Below, piece by piece: positions 9,300-19,631 of a stretch of 64,000 nucleotides of DNA; position 1 is the stretch's first letter; each line of letters opens with the position of its first letter. This DNA comes from JACXTP01 sp963789555 (lineage in GTDB: Archaea; Thermoplasmatota; Thermoplasmata; Methanomassiliicoccales; UBA472). Position numbers and translations under genes: made by a program. The DNA is taken from positions 213,648-277,647 of the forward strand of contig CAWBKY010000009.1 of assembly GCA_963789555.1 (NCBI GenBank). The letters are read 5' to 3'. Below the pieces are notes generated by a model. It saw only the letters and a list, made by a program, of their open reading frames with translations. It searched no databases and was not told the DNA's origin.

Positions 9300-10827
9300 A
9301 TGCAGAAAAAGAAGGATTGGCTGATGGGGGCAGACCATACGAAGGAATTTCACATCATCACCCAAGAATGTTCAATTTCTTCACCAGCCCGGGTGGTCAA
9401 CTCCTGAATAGTCCGAGGCACGGCCGGAGGGGGCAAGACCACATTGGCTCTACAAGTGATGGAAAATCTGGCCCATATCGAAGAAAAGGGATTCTATTTC
9501 TCAACACGTGTCTCAGACCAAGCGCTCCTCCAGCATTTTCCCTGGTTGGAGGATGGAGCAGCCATGGGAATGTCCTTCACCGCCAATAAGGTACAGAAAG
9601 GCAACGCGAAGTGCCGAAGAGCCGTGGCGACTGAGCCGAGAGCTTAAAGGCCTAGGGGAACAGCCAGCAGCCAGGTGCGCCTAAGAAGGAGATGTCCGTT
9701 TCCCATGGAAGGGACCTGGGCGAACTAGAGAGCCTCTACGAGCTGGTAGAGAAGCATGCTCCGGCCCGGAGCGCTCATAGTCATCGACAGCATCGATGCC
9801 TTGGCGGAACGCTATGGCATGACGTTCTCCTTCCTTAATCCCGCCTGCAGAAGGACCTGGTGGAAGGCTACGGTTCCCGGAGCAGCCTATTACGTCATCG
9901 AGAACACCGAGCAATCCTTGGACTATCTAGGTGATGGTGTCGTCATCGTCTCCCGCGGCGAGTTCAGCCGGCGCGGGATGCAGGGAGATCGAGATACTGA
10001 AATTGCGGGGATGTGAGATAAGACAGCCGAAATATATTTTCACCCTCAAGGGGGGCAGGATCCAAACTTTTGGATACGCTGTGGAGAACCAGGTGTCCCC
10101 GGGGAACAACGGTTGGATTCACCTGGAAGAGGACAACGATGGCCGGGTCTCCGGCGGCATGGGGATGGACCGGGCTCACCAATGGCGGTCTGGAACGAGG
10201 GTGCGATGGTGCACATAGAGCTGGGCGGGGGGGTCCCATCCAACATCAGCAGGGGGCCTCATCGAGCAGTCAATCGTGGCTAACTTCGCCACATTGCGCC
10301 GTGGCGTCATCTGGGTCCCGCTGCGGAAGGTCGAGCCCGGACGCGGTGCGGGCACAGATGGCATCCCTCATCAGCAAGGAGCAGTTCGAGAGATATCTTG
10401 CGGATTCCAGATGGCCTCCCCGGTGGTGGAAACGTCCTCCTCATCATGCCCGTAGAAGGTGGCCAACGCGGGGACGACCTGAAATGGAAGACGATCTCCT
10501 ATGCCCTTAGCGGTAGCGACGTCCATCACTTGCCTCCTCGGCTTCGATACGCTGGAGTCAAATCTGGAGAGAAGGTGATGGACCAGCTACCCGAGCTACT
10601 TGGGACGATGAAGCGGAACAATGGGATATGCGTGTGCATCACTTCCCCCTGCATCGAAATCCAAGGATAGGCGTTCTCAGGGACCTGGCAAACATCCATG
10701 TCAAGATGGAACGCATTGGCGGTACCATCGTAATCTATGGAGAGGAACCGTTCACTGAATGCAACGCCTTGGAGATAGAGGAAGGCGACCTAAAGGCGGA
10801 AAGGTGTCGCTCACCCCGATCGTGTGA
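9300..10827 (+). CDS. GvpD-like P-loop ATPase (multiple frameshifts)
   Basis: The start is ATG 9300 (MQKKKDWLMGADHTKEF) after an AGAGAGGA ribosome-binding-like sequence. Further on are VRGTAGGGKTTLALQVMENL (Walker A), a FYFSTRVSDQ strand and ALIVIDSIDALAERYG (Walker B). Next come YYVIENTEQSLDYLGDGVVI and, near the end, LANIHVKMERIGGTIVIYGE. This layout matches the archaeal GvpD P-loop family of KaiC/RecA-fold proteins, in which GvpD of halophiles represses gas-vesicle genes; most homologues occur without gas-vesicle genes and their role is unknown. At least five frame breaks are present. The stop TGA at 10825-10827 lies just before the next KaiC-like start, so the pair is probably co-transcribed. 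Confidence 0.7.
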
Positions 10828-10836
10828 GGTGGAAGG

Positions 10837-11530
10837 ATGATCAAGGCATCGTTACCAGACATGTGCTCCGTCCTCATGATCGGCTCCCCCGGCATCGGCA
10901 TGCTGGAATTCAACATCGGCCTGGCCAAGGATTACCTGGACGCGGGAGAGGCCGTGGTCTTCGTCACCATGGACCTTCTTCCAGGCAATGTGATAGCGCT
11001 GATGCGGAGCTTCGGAATAGAGACCGAGAAGGTGCTTGGACGGAAATTGTTCATCATCGATTACCACACCAGCCTGCTTGGGGCCACGGACGAGAGGGAC
11101 AGCTACTCCAGGCGGGGTGAGGCCCGGAGGTGGGGGACATTGAAGGCATCATATTCAATGTCGGCAGAGATCGTCAACGAATATGGGAAACCGGTGCGCA
11201 TCTTCTGTTATACCTTTATTGCCCACGTTGTTCCTCTATAATCAGAGCAACGTGGGGGTGAAGTTCTTCCAGAAATCAGCAGCTCACGGGTGAGGAACGA
11301 GTTAGGTACGGCGGTCTTCTCCATTCACGACGGTGTGCATGATGAGCGCACTGTCAACCACCTCATGGCCATCGCTGACGGCGTGATGGAACTGAAGTTC
11401 GACGATGAGCTGAACCGGACGCATGAGGGTCCGCCACATGCGCGGCATCCCTGCCACCAATCAATGGATACCATTCGAGATAAGGGCGAACGGCAACGGG
11501 CATGCCCACCCGCTGCTAGAATGGCACTAG
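10837..11530 (+). CDS. RAD55/KaiC-family (HTR-like) ATPase with degenerate Walker A (frameshifts)
   Basis: ATG 10837 follows GGTGGAAGG, nine bases after the GvpD-like stop. The N-terminal half has MIGSPGIGMLEFNIGLAKDY, a RecA-fold nucleotide-binding strand in which the expected Gly-Lys-Thr/Ser of Walker A reads Gly-Met-Leu, then AVVFVTMDLLPGNVIALM. The C-terminal half includes VFSIHDGVHDERTVNHLMAI, DGVMELKFDDEL and MRVRHMRGIPATNQWIPFEI, the typical end of archaeal HTR-like/RAD55 proteins. These are often signal-transduction or DNA-linked ATPases of unknown partner. Frame breaks occur near 11100-11290 and 11430. The TAG stop at 11528-11530 shares the palindrome CTAG with the convergent small gene. 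Confidence 0.68.
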
Positions 11531-11739
11531 TACTCGCCCTCTCCTTCCTGGATGACGCCGTAAAGGGAGCGTTCCAGCTCTTTGATGGATTGTTTGGTGG
11601 CGCGGGAGTAGATGTCGCATTTCAGCTTTGGGCTGACCACCATCTCCTTCTTCCGGCAATAGATCAACTTCCCGCCCAGTCCGAGCTCGGGCCGGTTCTC
11701 CCGGTGCAGGCAGGTACAACAGAGAGGATTCTCGTTCAT
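11527..11739 (-). CDS. Small Cys-rich protein (70 residues)
   Basis: An intact 70-residue frame starting MNENPLCCTCLHRENRPELG and including LIYCRKKE and KLKCDIYS. CCTC, YC and KC give a possible zinc or iron-sulfur site. It lies 29 bases after glpC on the same strand and may be the last gene of that transcript. Its end overlaps the convergent HTR-like gene by four bases. No family name can be given; intactness in a heavily frameshifted neighbourhood and the even Cys spacing support a real gene. Confidence 0.6.
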   Translation of the reverse strand: MNENPLCCTCLHRENRPELGLGGKLIYCRKKEMVVSPKLKCDIYSRATKQSIKELERSLYGVIQEGEGEY

Positions 11740-11768
11740 TCCGTTGCCAAAGAATATCTGGAGCTATT

Positions 11769-12816
11769 TTAGTGTTGCCCTGGGAATCTCAGCCTGGAGG
11801 CGATGAGCTGGGTCAATTCCATCACCTCGATCCCTCCTGGACGGCGCAGGTTCACGGCACAGAAGGGGCAGGCGGCGGTGATGGCCTGAGCGCCACAGGA
11901 GATCGCGTTATCGACCTTGCGGGCGGCCATGCGGCCCGCCACCTCTGGGTAGCCGGAGAGCAGCGACCCGCCGGCACCGCAGCATACCGTCTCATCACCG
12001 GTCGATACCAGTTCGATGCCTGGCACTTCCGATAGCAGCTCATAGCGTCCTTTCCTTGGTGTGGGGCCCCACGCCGCGGGACAGATGGCAGGCATGATGC
12101 ACGGCCAGCCGAATGGTCTGCGCACCAGGTCTGAACCTCATCCCTTTGGTCCCGGTGACCTCGGTGAGGAACTCGGTGATGTGCAACGCCTCCAAGCCAT
12201 ATCCTTCCACCAACTGGACCGTGCAACCGGGGCAGGAGGTGACCACCTGGTCATATCTCTCCAGTATCTTCAGGTTGGCATCCATGAGCCGCTCGCGCCT
12301 GCGTTCGTCCCCGAGCTTGGACAGGGGCGACCCGCAGCAGACCAACCCGCTTGGCACCTCGACCTTGGCTCCAGCTGCCTCCAGCAGTCCCAGGGAGCCG
12401 TCCATGGTCTCCACCTCGCGCTGCGAGGCGATGCATCCAGGGAAATAGGCGATCTTGGCCCGAGGCGTGGACCCCTCCCCGACCTTTCGAACCGGTTCGA
12501 TCGACAGCCCATAACGGTCGATGTTGCCCAATAACCTTTCATGGCCAGGGCGGACCCTGACGTTCGGATAGAGGGACGCCCTCATGTCCAACATCGCTTT
12601 GGGAAGCGGTATGCGGGAAGGGCAGGCCTCTGCGCAGCGCTCGCACATGGAACAGAGCCAGGCCACCTCCGCTATGGCAACGCTGGAAGGACCGAAGCGA
12701 GGCGCGTCCACGGCGATGGTGCGGGGCCCGGGGAATGCCATCTCCCCGACCTCGGCCACCACTGGGCAGGCGCGGACGCAGCTGCTGCACTTCACGCAAC
12801 GGTCCGTTCCCGGCAT
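11769..12816 (-). CDS. glpC: Anaerobic glycerol-3-phosphate dehydrogenase subunit C (one frameshift)
   Basis: GlpC is the iron-sulfur, CCG-domain subunit that passes electrons from GlpAB to the membrane quinone or other carrier. The start ATG 12816 (MPGTDRCVKCSSCVRACP) overlaps the glpB stop as TGATG and has GGAGG upstream. Two 4Fe-4S motifs are visible (CVKCSSCVRACP and CSMCERCAEACPS), followed by two CCG domains (SGLVCCGSP...SCPGC, and ETVCCGAGGS...AACPFC). One indel near 12050 moves the reading from HHACHLSRGVGPHTKE into YELLSEVPGIELV. The gene ends the glpABC series. HdrD/TfrB-like proteins share this fold, but the adjacent glpA and glpB settle the identity. Confidence 0.88.
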
Positions 12817-13996
12817 CAGAGCGCCTCCTCGATGGCACGGCAAGCGGCCAAGGCGGTCGTCAGGCAGGCTCCAAGCCCGAATCCGTTGGCGAAGTTCAAG
12901 CCGGGCAGCGCCGCTCCAGCGACCAGCACCTGGTCCGTCCTCGCCCCTTTCCTGACCGACCGGAAATTGGGATCGCAGGCTATGCCAGAGTGCGTCGCCC
13001 TGTCAAAGGTCGACGAGCCTGCGGCAACGTTCCTGATGTCGAAGAACGATAGGGGATCGATGACGTCACGACCCAAGATGTCCAGTCCGCCCCCGACCAC
13101 ATTCCCGCCGCAGAACAACATCATCGCGGCCTGGACCTCGACCTGCCGCAATCCGGACCGACAAAGGGCGATCACATCGCCATCCTTCAGATCGATCCTT
13201 TCCAGGAGCGTTCCGTTCAGGTCCCTCGCTCCAGCCTCAAGCGCCGCCCTCCCGAATGATCCCACGAGAGAGCGGCCGGGTAGGGAAAGCGGGGTTATTG
13301 CCTCGCAAAGTCGCTTGCCCACCTCGTCCGCAAGATCCCTCCAGGCCCTATCATGACCTCCCCTTTGCGTGAACGGCGGGAGCACCACCAGATCGGCATC
13401 GATCCCTTGGAGGAACTCGGACAAGGCATCCATGGGAATGCCTGATCCCATGGTTCATCTCGATGTGAGGGCGATGAGATTCTGCCGGGACGGGAGCGGC
13501 CCAAGATGAGGATGCTTCCACCCCCGCCTCGCTCCTCAGCATTTCGCTGAATAGGCCAGGGTCGAGGTCCTTGTTGCCGTGGAGCCCAAGGGCCGCCACC
13601 TTCGCACCTCGAATGGTAACGATATCATGTCTGGATGAGGTGGACGGCGCATAGTTCGTCCTCATTATCGTGCCCAAGTTCGTGACCAGCGCCATCCTCT
13701 TCTCGGAGCTGCCCTCCCAGGTGCACGGTCCAACGGACAGGGACTTCCCGTATCCTTTGGTCCACCCTGTCGAGGGCCTCTCGCATGCAACCCATCGTCC
13801 AGACCGAGGTCCCCTCCACCACTCCGCCTCCTCAGGGAATGTGATGCAACCGGTGGACATCTCGCTGCTCGGCGTGCCGTTCCCGACCAGCAATACCTCA
13901 TGGCCAGTGCTGGCCAGTTCGATCGCGGCGAAGAGCCCGGTGGCTCCATGGCCCACGACGATCACCTCGGTATCGAATGGCAGGGAGGCGCCTCAT
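12816..13996 (-). CDS. glpB: Anaerobic glycerol-3-phosphate dehydrogenase subunit B (frameshifts)
   Basis: GlpB is the second flavoprotein subunit of the anaerobic glycerol-3-phosphate dehydrogenase. An ATG at 13996 overlaps the glpA stop (ATGA); after an apparent extra base near 13979 the frame reads FDTEVIVVGHGATGLFAAIE, a dinucleotide-binding motif. GNGTPSSEMSTGCITFPEE and the C-terminal half (AAMMLFCGGNVVGGGLDIL, ALPGLNFANGFGLGACLTTA) fit GlpB. Further frame breaks lie near 13810, 13740 and 13450. Overlap with glpA and glpC implies translational coupling. Confidence 0.83.
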
Positions 13997-15573
13997 CGGC
14001 ATCGCTCCTCTCTGGTGGAGAACCCGTATACCCCTCTCAGCAGATCGGCGCGGAACAGCTCCTGGCGGAGCTGGTCCCCTTCCAATACCGGGGCGATGCC
14101 TCGATATCGGTCACAGAGGAACCGGGACATGGCCTCGCGGGGATCGCCGCACTTGTCGCCTAAGGCCGTGAGCATGGCGATGCTGCATCCCGTTCCTTGG
14201 CAGTAACCCATTCCGGCACGGGTCCGCCGCATGAGGTCGGACAGGTCCACCACATCCTCTTGGGCGGCAAAGTGCTCCAGCTCGAAGCGGACCACCTGCT
14301 CGCAGCTGCACGCGATCGACCGGGCCGAACGAGATCCCAAGGCCCTGGCCCGCATCGCTTCCGGTAGCCGTCCATAGCGCCGTTGCAGCTGCGATGCCGG
14401 TAAGGAATGGAGGCCAAGGTCGGAAATGTCCTCGCCCCTCTCCACCAATGGTTCTACCGCCGTCCTGCAAGGGCCGGTGGTCCCGAGCTCGGCGGCGAGA
14501 AGGTCGGAAAGATGCTCCGCCATCGAGCGGTAGGTGGTCAGCTTGCCCCCGACTATGCTGAAGAAGTTGTCCAACCCATCGTCGGTGTGCTCGAATATCT
14601 GATAGGAGCGGCTCGCCCGACGACCATCGCCGAGATCGCGCACCAAGGGCCTGACGCTGGCATAGGCCCGGATGGGGCGGCACTGGGTAAGTCCCGGCAC
14701 CATCTGGGAAGCCTCCCTCATCAGCAGCCCGACCTCTTCATCCCCCACCTTGGCCGAGCGTGGGTCGTGGATAGGACGGGAGGTGGTCCCCAAAACCATA
14801 CTGGTCCGGTTGGGGACGACGATATCGCCGTCGGATGGGGGACGGAGCCGGTTCACCAGCGTGTTCACCAATCTTCCGCTCATGACCAGGAGGGCCCCGC
14901 AATCCTTCGACAGCTCGACATGGCATCGGGCCATCTTGGCCACCTCATCGGACCATGCCCCTGCCGCGTTGACCACCAGCTCGGGCCTGATGGTCGAGAC
15001 CTGCCCATTTCGACGGTCCTTGTATCGGACCTCGACGATCCTTTCCCCCTCCCTCACCAATCTCGATAACGGGCGAATGGTTGTGAACGATGGCTCCCAA
15101 GGCCCGGGCGGATTGAACGTTCGCCAATACCAATTGGAAAGGGTCGATGGAAGCATCCCTGACCTGGAACCCCCCCTCCACCAGCGGGGAGATCATCGGC
15201 TCGAATTCCAGAACCTCTTCGCGGGTCAGGCGCTGTGCGGGTACGCCGGAGTCGTCGACAGCCCCTTTCGAACCTGGTCGACATAGTCGCCATCATCGTT
15301 CGGCAACTGTATGAACAGACCGCCCAGGTCCTCAATGCAATGCCAGGCGATGTTGCGGAGCACCTCGCACTCCTGAGCGCATTCCCTGGCCGACTCCTGG
15401 TCACGCACCACGTAACGAGCCCCGCTATGGAGCAGCCCATGGTTCCCCCCGCTGGCACCACCGGAGAAGTCGCCCTTCTCCAGGAGCATCACGGAAGCCC
15501 CGCGCATGGCCATGTCGCGGGCGATGCCCGCTCCCGTGGCCCCGCCGCCGATGATGAGGACGTCTACGCGCAT
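13993..15573 (-). CDS. glpA: Anaerobic glycerol-3-phosphate dehydrogenase subunit A (frameshifts)
   Basis: GlpA is the FAD-dependent catalytic subunit that oxidises glycerol-3-phosphate to dihydroxyacetone phosphate. The start ATG 15573 has AGGAGG nine bases upstream and opens MRVDVLIIGGGATGAGIARD, an FAD Rossmann motif, then GNHGLLHSGARYVV. The middle and C-terminal parts include VVNAAGAWSDEVAKMA and FFSIVGGKLTTYRSMAEH, then a BFD-like [2Fe-2S] domain (IACSCEQVV ... GMGYCQGTGC). Frame breaks lie near 15240 and 15065, where the sequence MISPLVEGGFQVRDASIDPF bridges the two main frames. About 527 residues, normal for the family. Confidence 0.88.
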
Positions 15574-15648
15574 CGAGAGCTCGCCTCCTGAGCAGAAATG
15601 GAGAGGGACGACATGGATGGGACGCCCAACAGCTTAAGAAAATATAAA

Positions 15649-15726
15649 TGGTAGCGGGGGGTCGATTTGAACGACCGGTCTCCGGGTTATGAGCCCGACG
15701 GGATGTCCTGGCTACCCCACCCCGCT
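15649..15726 (-). tRNA. Initiator tRNA-Met (CAT)
   Basis: On the minus strand the gene begins AGCGGGGTGGGGTAGCCAGG and ends CCCCGCTACCA with encoded CCA. The anticodon loop CTCATAA (anticodon CAT) is closed by three G-C pairs (GGG/CCC), the initiator hallmark, and the 5' A1-T72 pair and overall sequence match archaeal initiators. The T arm contains GTTCAAATC. No intron is present. Confidence 0.95.
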
Positions 15727-15774
15727 ATGTGGAAGGCTCCTATCGGACATGCCTTATTTAAAACCTTTTGACGG

Positions 15775-16116
15775 TCAGAACAGGTTCCTCAACCGCATCA
15801 CGTCCTCCATGGAGCCTTTGACACGGATCTTGCGCAAGCGCGTAGGCCTTCATGACCTTCATCTTGCCAGTGTAGAGGTCCTCCACCGTTTGAGGGTCGG
15901 AAGTGATGAGGATGTCTGGACCATCCGCCATCCCATCGCAGAGCTGATCGATGTGAGCGTCCTTCAGTATGAAATGGTAGGATTCGCAACCGAGGTCGAT
16001 GTTGACGCATTTCTTGATGCCAAGAAGCTCCTGCCTGAGGTTGGGGTCGCATTCGACCTTTTTGTGGAAACGATTAATGGTGTCCTGAACGGAGGTTTGG
16101 ATGACATGTTCTTCAC
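15775..16116 (-). CDS. SCP2 sterol-carrier-domain protein (frameshifts)
   Basis: A small single-domain SCP2-like protein of about 113 residues. The main frame reads VQDTINRFHKKVECDPNLRQ, then VNIDLGCESYHFILKDAHID, DGPDILITSDPQTVEDLYTG and KMKVMKAYA; the end continues in another frame as LRKIRVKGSMEDVMRLRNLF with a TGA at 15775. SCP2 domains bind lipids or fatty acyl groups in a hydrophobic tunnel. The likely start GTG 16116 overlaps the rnhB stop (GTGA); one indel near the start and one near 15845 are needed. A similar domain forms the C-terminus of the alkylsulfatase at 2.2 kb. Cellular role unknown. Confidence 0.72.
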
Positions 16117-16765
16117 TCCCAATCGCTGAGCTTGGACACCTTGCTGTCCGAACTCAGTTTCCTGATGTTCTTCCAGGATTCCCTGGTGTGTGGCGGAAGA
16201 CTCCCATGCTCTTTAAGGTAACCCTCTACGAAATCATTAGTCCGCTTATCTCCACAGTAACCGCTCATCCCTACTATGCTGAATGAACGGCATATCCGTT
16301 CCATCTCCTCATCCCGCACCGTCTTGGCGATTATGGAGGCGGCAGATACCACTGGATAGATGTCGTCCGCTTTGTGCTTGGCCACCAATCGAGGATGGCA
16401 TCTCGGCTTGGAGCCGACCGTCCTGGCGAACCTGGCCTCGTTCGTGTCGCAGGCGTCCAGGAAGGCCTCGGTGGGGGCGATTCGGTCCAGGAGTAGCGAA
16501 CAGCTCGGCCTCGAGCTCGTTAAGGCTGTTCTCCCGAGCGTCGATTCTCTTCTGCCGGGACCACCCTTACCTCCACCCTCGCCATCTCACGGATCTGAAC
16601 GGAAAGCTCGATTCGTTTCGTGGGGGGCAGCTTCTTGGAGTCCTTGACCCCGATCTTTCGCAATGGGGCGTCATCGGCTATGGCCACGGCTGCCACCACC
16701 AAAGGCCCCATGGCCGGGCCTCTCCCCGCCTCGTCCACCCCGCAAAGCACGACCCTGAGTGTCAT
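16113..16765 (-). CDS. rnhB: Ribonuclease HII (two frameshifts)
   Basis: RNase HII removes ribonucleotides from DNA and RNA-DNA hybrids. The N-terminus reads VVLCGVDEAGRGPAMGPLVV, with the catalytic DE of the DEAGRG motif, then KDSKKLPPTKR. The C-terminal piece includes YPVVSAASIIAKTVRDEEM and SGYCGDKRTNDFVEGYL. Between them, reading SLNELEAELFAT and EAFLDACDTNEARFARTVG (which carries the catalytic Asp of the DAC element) requires indels near 16545 and 16490. All catalytic parts are present, and the length of about 217 residues is normal for archaea. Confidence 0.9.
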
Positions 16766-16835
16766 CGCTTCATATTAATGGCTCACATTCAGGCCAAACC
16801 TGATATCATCGGCCGTCGGTTCGGTGTTCGATACC

Positions 16836-17940
16836 ATGGCAGATGTTTTCTTCGCCGACCTGCGGACAGAGAGCGAGAAGGACAATGTGCCCAACAAGAT
16901 CGGGCGCCTGTTCAAGAAGGCCGGCCTGGATGGCACGTTCAGCAAGGGGGACCTGGTCGGAGTCAAGACCCATTTTGGGGAGAGAGGGAACACCGCCTTC
17001 CTCCGACCGCAGTACCTGGCCAAGGTGGTCGACCTCGTCGCCGCCAACGGGGGCAGGCCGTTCCTCACCGACAGCAACACGTTGTACGTAGGGATGAGGG
17101 CCAACGCCGTCGACCATTTGGAGACCGCGGCTTTGCATGGTTTCTCCTACCCGGTGGTCAACGCACCGGTGGTCATCGCCGATGGCCTCAAGGGCAAGGA
17201 CGAGGCCGTGATCGATGTCAATCTGAAACGATGCCGGTCCATCCGAGTGGGTTCGGCGGCAATGCAAGCGGACAGCATCATGTGCGTCTCCCATTTGAAG
17301 GGGCATATGCTCACCGGCTTCGGTGGCGCAATGAAGAACCTGGGCATGGGCTTCGGCTCCCGGGCGGGCAAGCTGGACATGCACATGGAGGTGACCCCCC
17401 AGGTCAAAAAGGACAAGTGCCGGGGCTGCGGCACCTGCGTGCGCAAGTGCCCGGAACATGCCATCAAGCTTAGCAAGAGGAAGGCGATGATCGATGATGA
17501 GAAGTGCATCGGTTGCGGCGAATGTCTTGTCGTCTGCCCATACAGCGCGGTGGACTTCGGGGACTGTTGCATGGACTCCACCGCCATACAGGAGAAGATC
17601 GCCGAATATTGCTATGGCATCATGAAAGGGCGAGAGGGTCGCTTCGGATTCATCACCTTCATAATGGACGTGGTGCCATACTGCGATTGCGCTCCCTTCA
17701 ACGACGCCCCGATCGTGCCAAACGTGGGCATCCTGGCCTCGAAGGACATAGTGGCCATCGACCAGGCGGCGGCGGACCTGGTAAACAGCTCCCCTGGGCT
17801 GAAAGGGACGAGCTGAAGAAGGGGATGAGAGCGGGGGAGGACAAGTTCAAGGCCCTGTTCGACCTGGATTGGTCCGTGCAACTGGAATATGGTGAGAGCG
17901 TGGCTTGGGCGAGCGCGAGTACGAACTGACCAAGGTCTGA
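16836..17940 (+). CDS. DUF362 protein with two 4Fe-4S ferredoxin motifs (C-terminal frameshifts)
   Basis: An archaeal DUF362-family protein with an internal ferredoxin domain; function unproven, with a role in iron-sulfur electron transfer suspected. The start ATG 16836 gives MADVFFADLRTESEKDN, the usual family opening (GTG 16824 is the alternative). The DUF362 body includes KTHFGERGNTAFLRP, DSNTLYVGMR and HLKGHMLTGFGGAMKNLGMG. Ferredoxin motifs follow: CRGCGTCVRKCP and CIGCGECLVVCP. After LVNSSPGL an indel near 17805 shifts to DELKKGMRAGEDKFKALFDL, and another near 17900 gives the end GLGEREYELTKV at 17940. It is divergent from rnhB. Confidence 0.87.
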
Positions 17941-18018
17941 ACAACCATGAACATGTTTAGCTACCTAAAAAACGGTCGATGGGGCATTATTTATAAAACA
18001 TCTTGAAATGAAGGGGCG

Positions 18019-18907
18019 GTGATAGCATAGAGCTGAGCGATGTCCAGGGGAGGCGCATGACCGGTGGGTTCATGCTCACCCGGGTGGGAGTCACCGGGGT
18101 CAAGAAACCGGTGCAGGTCTGCCGCGGGGACAAGAAAGTCACTTTGATTTGCACTATCGACGTGTTCGTCGACCTACCTTCCAGCCAGAAGGGCTCCCAT
18201 CTCTCCCGAAATCTGGAGGTCATCTCCGACGTGGTGGAGCAAAGCTTGAGCAAGCTCGTGCCCGGAATCGAGGCCTTGGCCGCGATCGTCAGCAAGGACC
18301 TGCTGACCGTCACGAGTACGCGACCCATTCTGAGGCGCACGTCACCGCCCAATACTTTTTGGAACGCACCGTGCCGAGCGGAAGGAAGACGATGGAGTCC
18401 TACAAGCTCCTGGCCAGTGCCACCGATAAGAAGGGGAACGGCATGAAGAAGATCGTCGGCGTCGAGGTTATCGGTATGACCGCTTGCCCCTGCGCCATGG
18501 AGACCGTGCAGGACCTGCAGAAGGGGAATCTGCGCGACAAGTCATGCGATGGGCCAAACATCACACACAACCAGCGCAACATCACCACGCTCATGATGGA
18601 GGTGCCTGAGGCCTTCGATGTGGAGGCGGACGACCTCATAGACATCGCAGAGCGGTCGTTCAGCAGCCCCACGTTCGAGATCCTGAAGCGGGCGGAGGAG
18701 GCCCAGGTGGTCATCGTCGCGCACCAGAACCCCAAGTTCGTGGAGGATGTGGTGCGAGTGAACCTCTCGCACATCTTGAAGCAGTTCACCCATCTTCCGG
18801 ATGACACGGTCATCACGGTCCGGAGCGAGAGCCAGGAGTCCATCCATAAGCACAACGCCTTCGCGGAGAGGGTCACTACCCTCGGCCAGTTGCGCTGCTG
18901 TGACTGA
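18019..18907 (+). CDS. mptA: GTP cyclohydrolase MptA / FolE2 family (frameshifted)
   Basis: MptA opens GTP to 7,8-dihydroneopterin 2',3'-cyclic phosphate, the first step of archaeal tetrahydromethanopterin synthesis. The first section reads IELSDVQGRRMTGGFMLTRV and continues to ALAAIVSKDLLTV. The rest, after a frame change near 18325-18350, reads AQYFLERTVPSGRKTMESYK, then GVEVIGMTACPCAMETVQD, the FolE2 signature with the metal Cys, then DGPNITHNQRN and HKHNAFAERVTTLG. The start is uncertain: no start codon precedes IELSDVQ in frame, and GTG 18019 with one indel is my best reading. Confidence 0.85.
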
Positions 18908-18920
18908 TCTGGGTGTCTTC

Positions 18921-19594
18921 ATGATCGGGCGATTCAAGGCAGTGGTGTCCGATGTCGATGGCACCATCACCGATGAGAGTAAGCACATACAGTGCAGGCA
19001 TCGAGGCCTTGCGCCAGGCGCAGGAAAGGGGGCTCAATGTCATGCTGGCGAGCGGAAACGTCCTTCCTGTGGCATATGGTCTTTCGGCCTTCATCGGATT
19101 GCGAGGCCCGGTCATCGCTGAGACGGAGGCATGGTCTGTTACCAGGACCAATCTACCAATTGCAATCGGGAGATGTCCCGGAGAGGGCCTTCCATGAGCT
19201 GGAGAGGACGATGCCAGAGACCAAACGCCTCTTCACGGACAATTGGAGGACCACCGAGGTGGGCCTACGTCGGGACCAGGACCTGATCAGGGTGCAAGAG
19301 GCATTGGCCGGCTGGGACCTGGAAATCGAGGCCACCGGTTTCGCAATACACATCATGGAGAAGGGGCACTCCAAGATGAAGGGCGTGCAAAAGGCCTGTG
19401 AGCTGTTGGGGATCTCCCCCGCGAGGTGGTCGCGTTCGGAGATGCAGACAACGACGTCAAGATGTTGGAGGGTTGCGGATGGCATCGCCGTGGGCAATGC
19501 CTCGCCAGCGGCCAAAGCGGCAGCGAAGTACGTCTGTCATTCCAACCAAGCGGAAGGCGTCGTGGAAGGATTGCTCATGCTGGGCCTGTTGTGA
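18921..19594 (+). CDS. Archaeal phosphoglycolate phosphatase, HAD family (frameshifts)
   Basis: This HAD phosphatase matches the TA0175-type archaeal phosphoglycolate phosphatase (SPP-like C2 cap). The start ATG 18921 reads MIGRFKAVVSDVDGTITDES, containing the catalytic DVDGT. Continuing pieces in other frames are AGIEALRQAQERGLNVMLAS (motif II Ser), GLSAFIGLRGPVIAE, FHELERTMPETKRLFTDN, then VVAFGDADNDVKMLEGCG (motif IV acidic residues) and VADGIAVGNASPAAK. About four indels break the frame. It lies 14 bases after mptA and may share its transcript. Confidence 0.84.
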
Positions 19595-19631
19595 AGAAAA
19601 ACGTATAACGGTCCAAATCCATCGTTTCGGC

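Noticed and set aside
12541..13356. A 271-codon plus-strand frame over glpB and glpC
   Set aside because: Antisense shadow of the glp genes.
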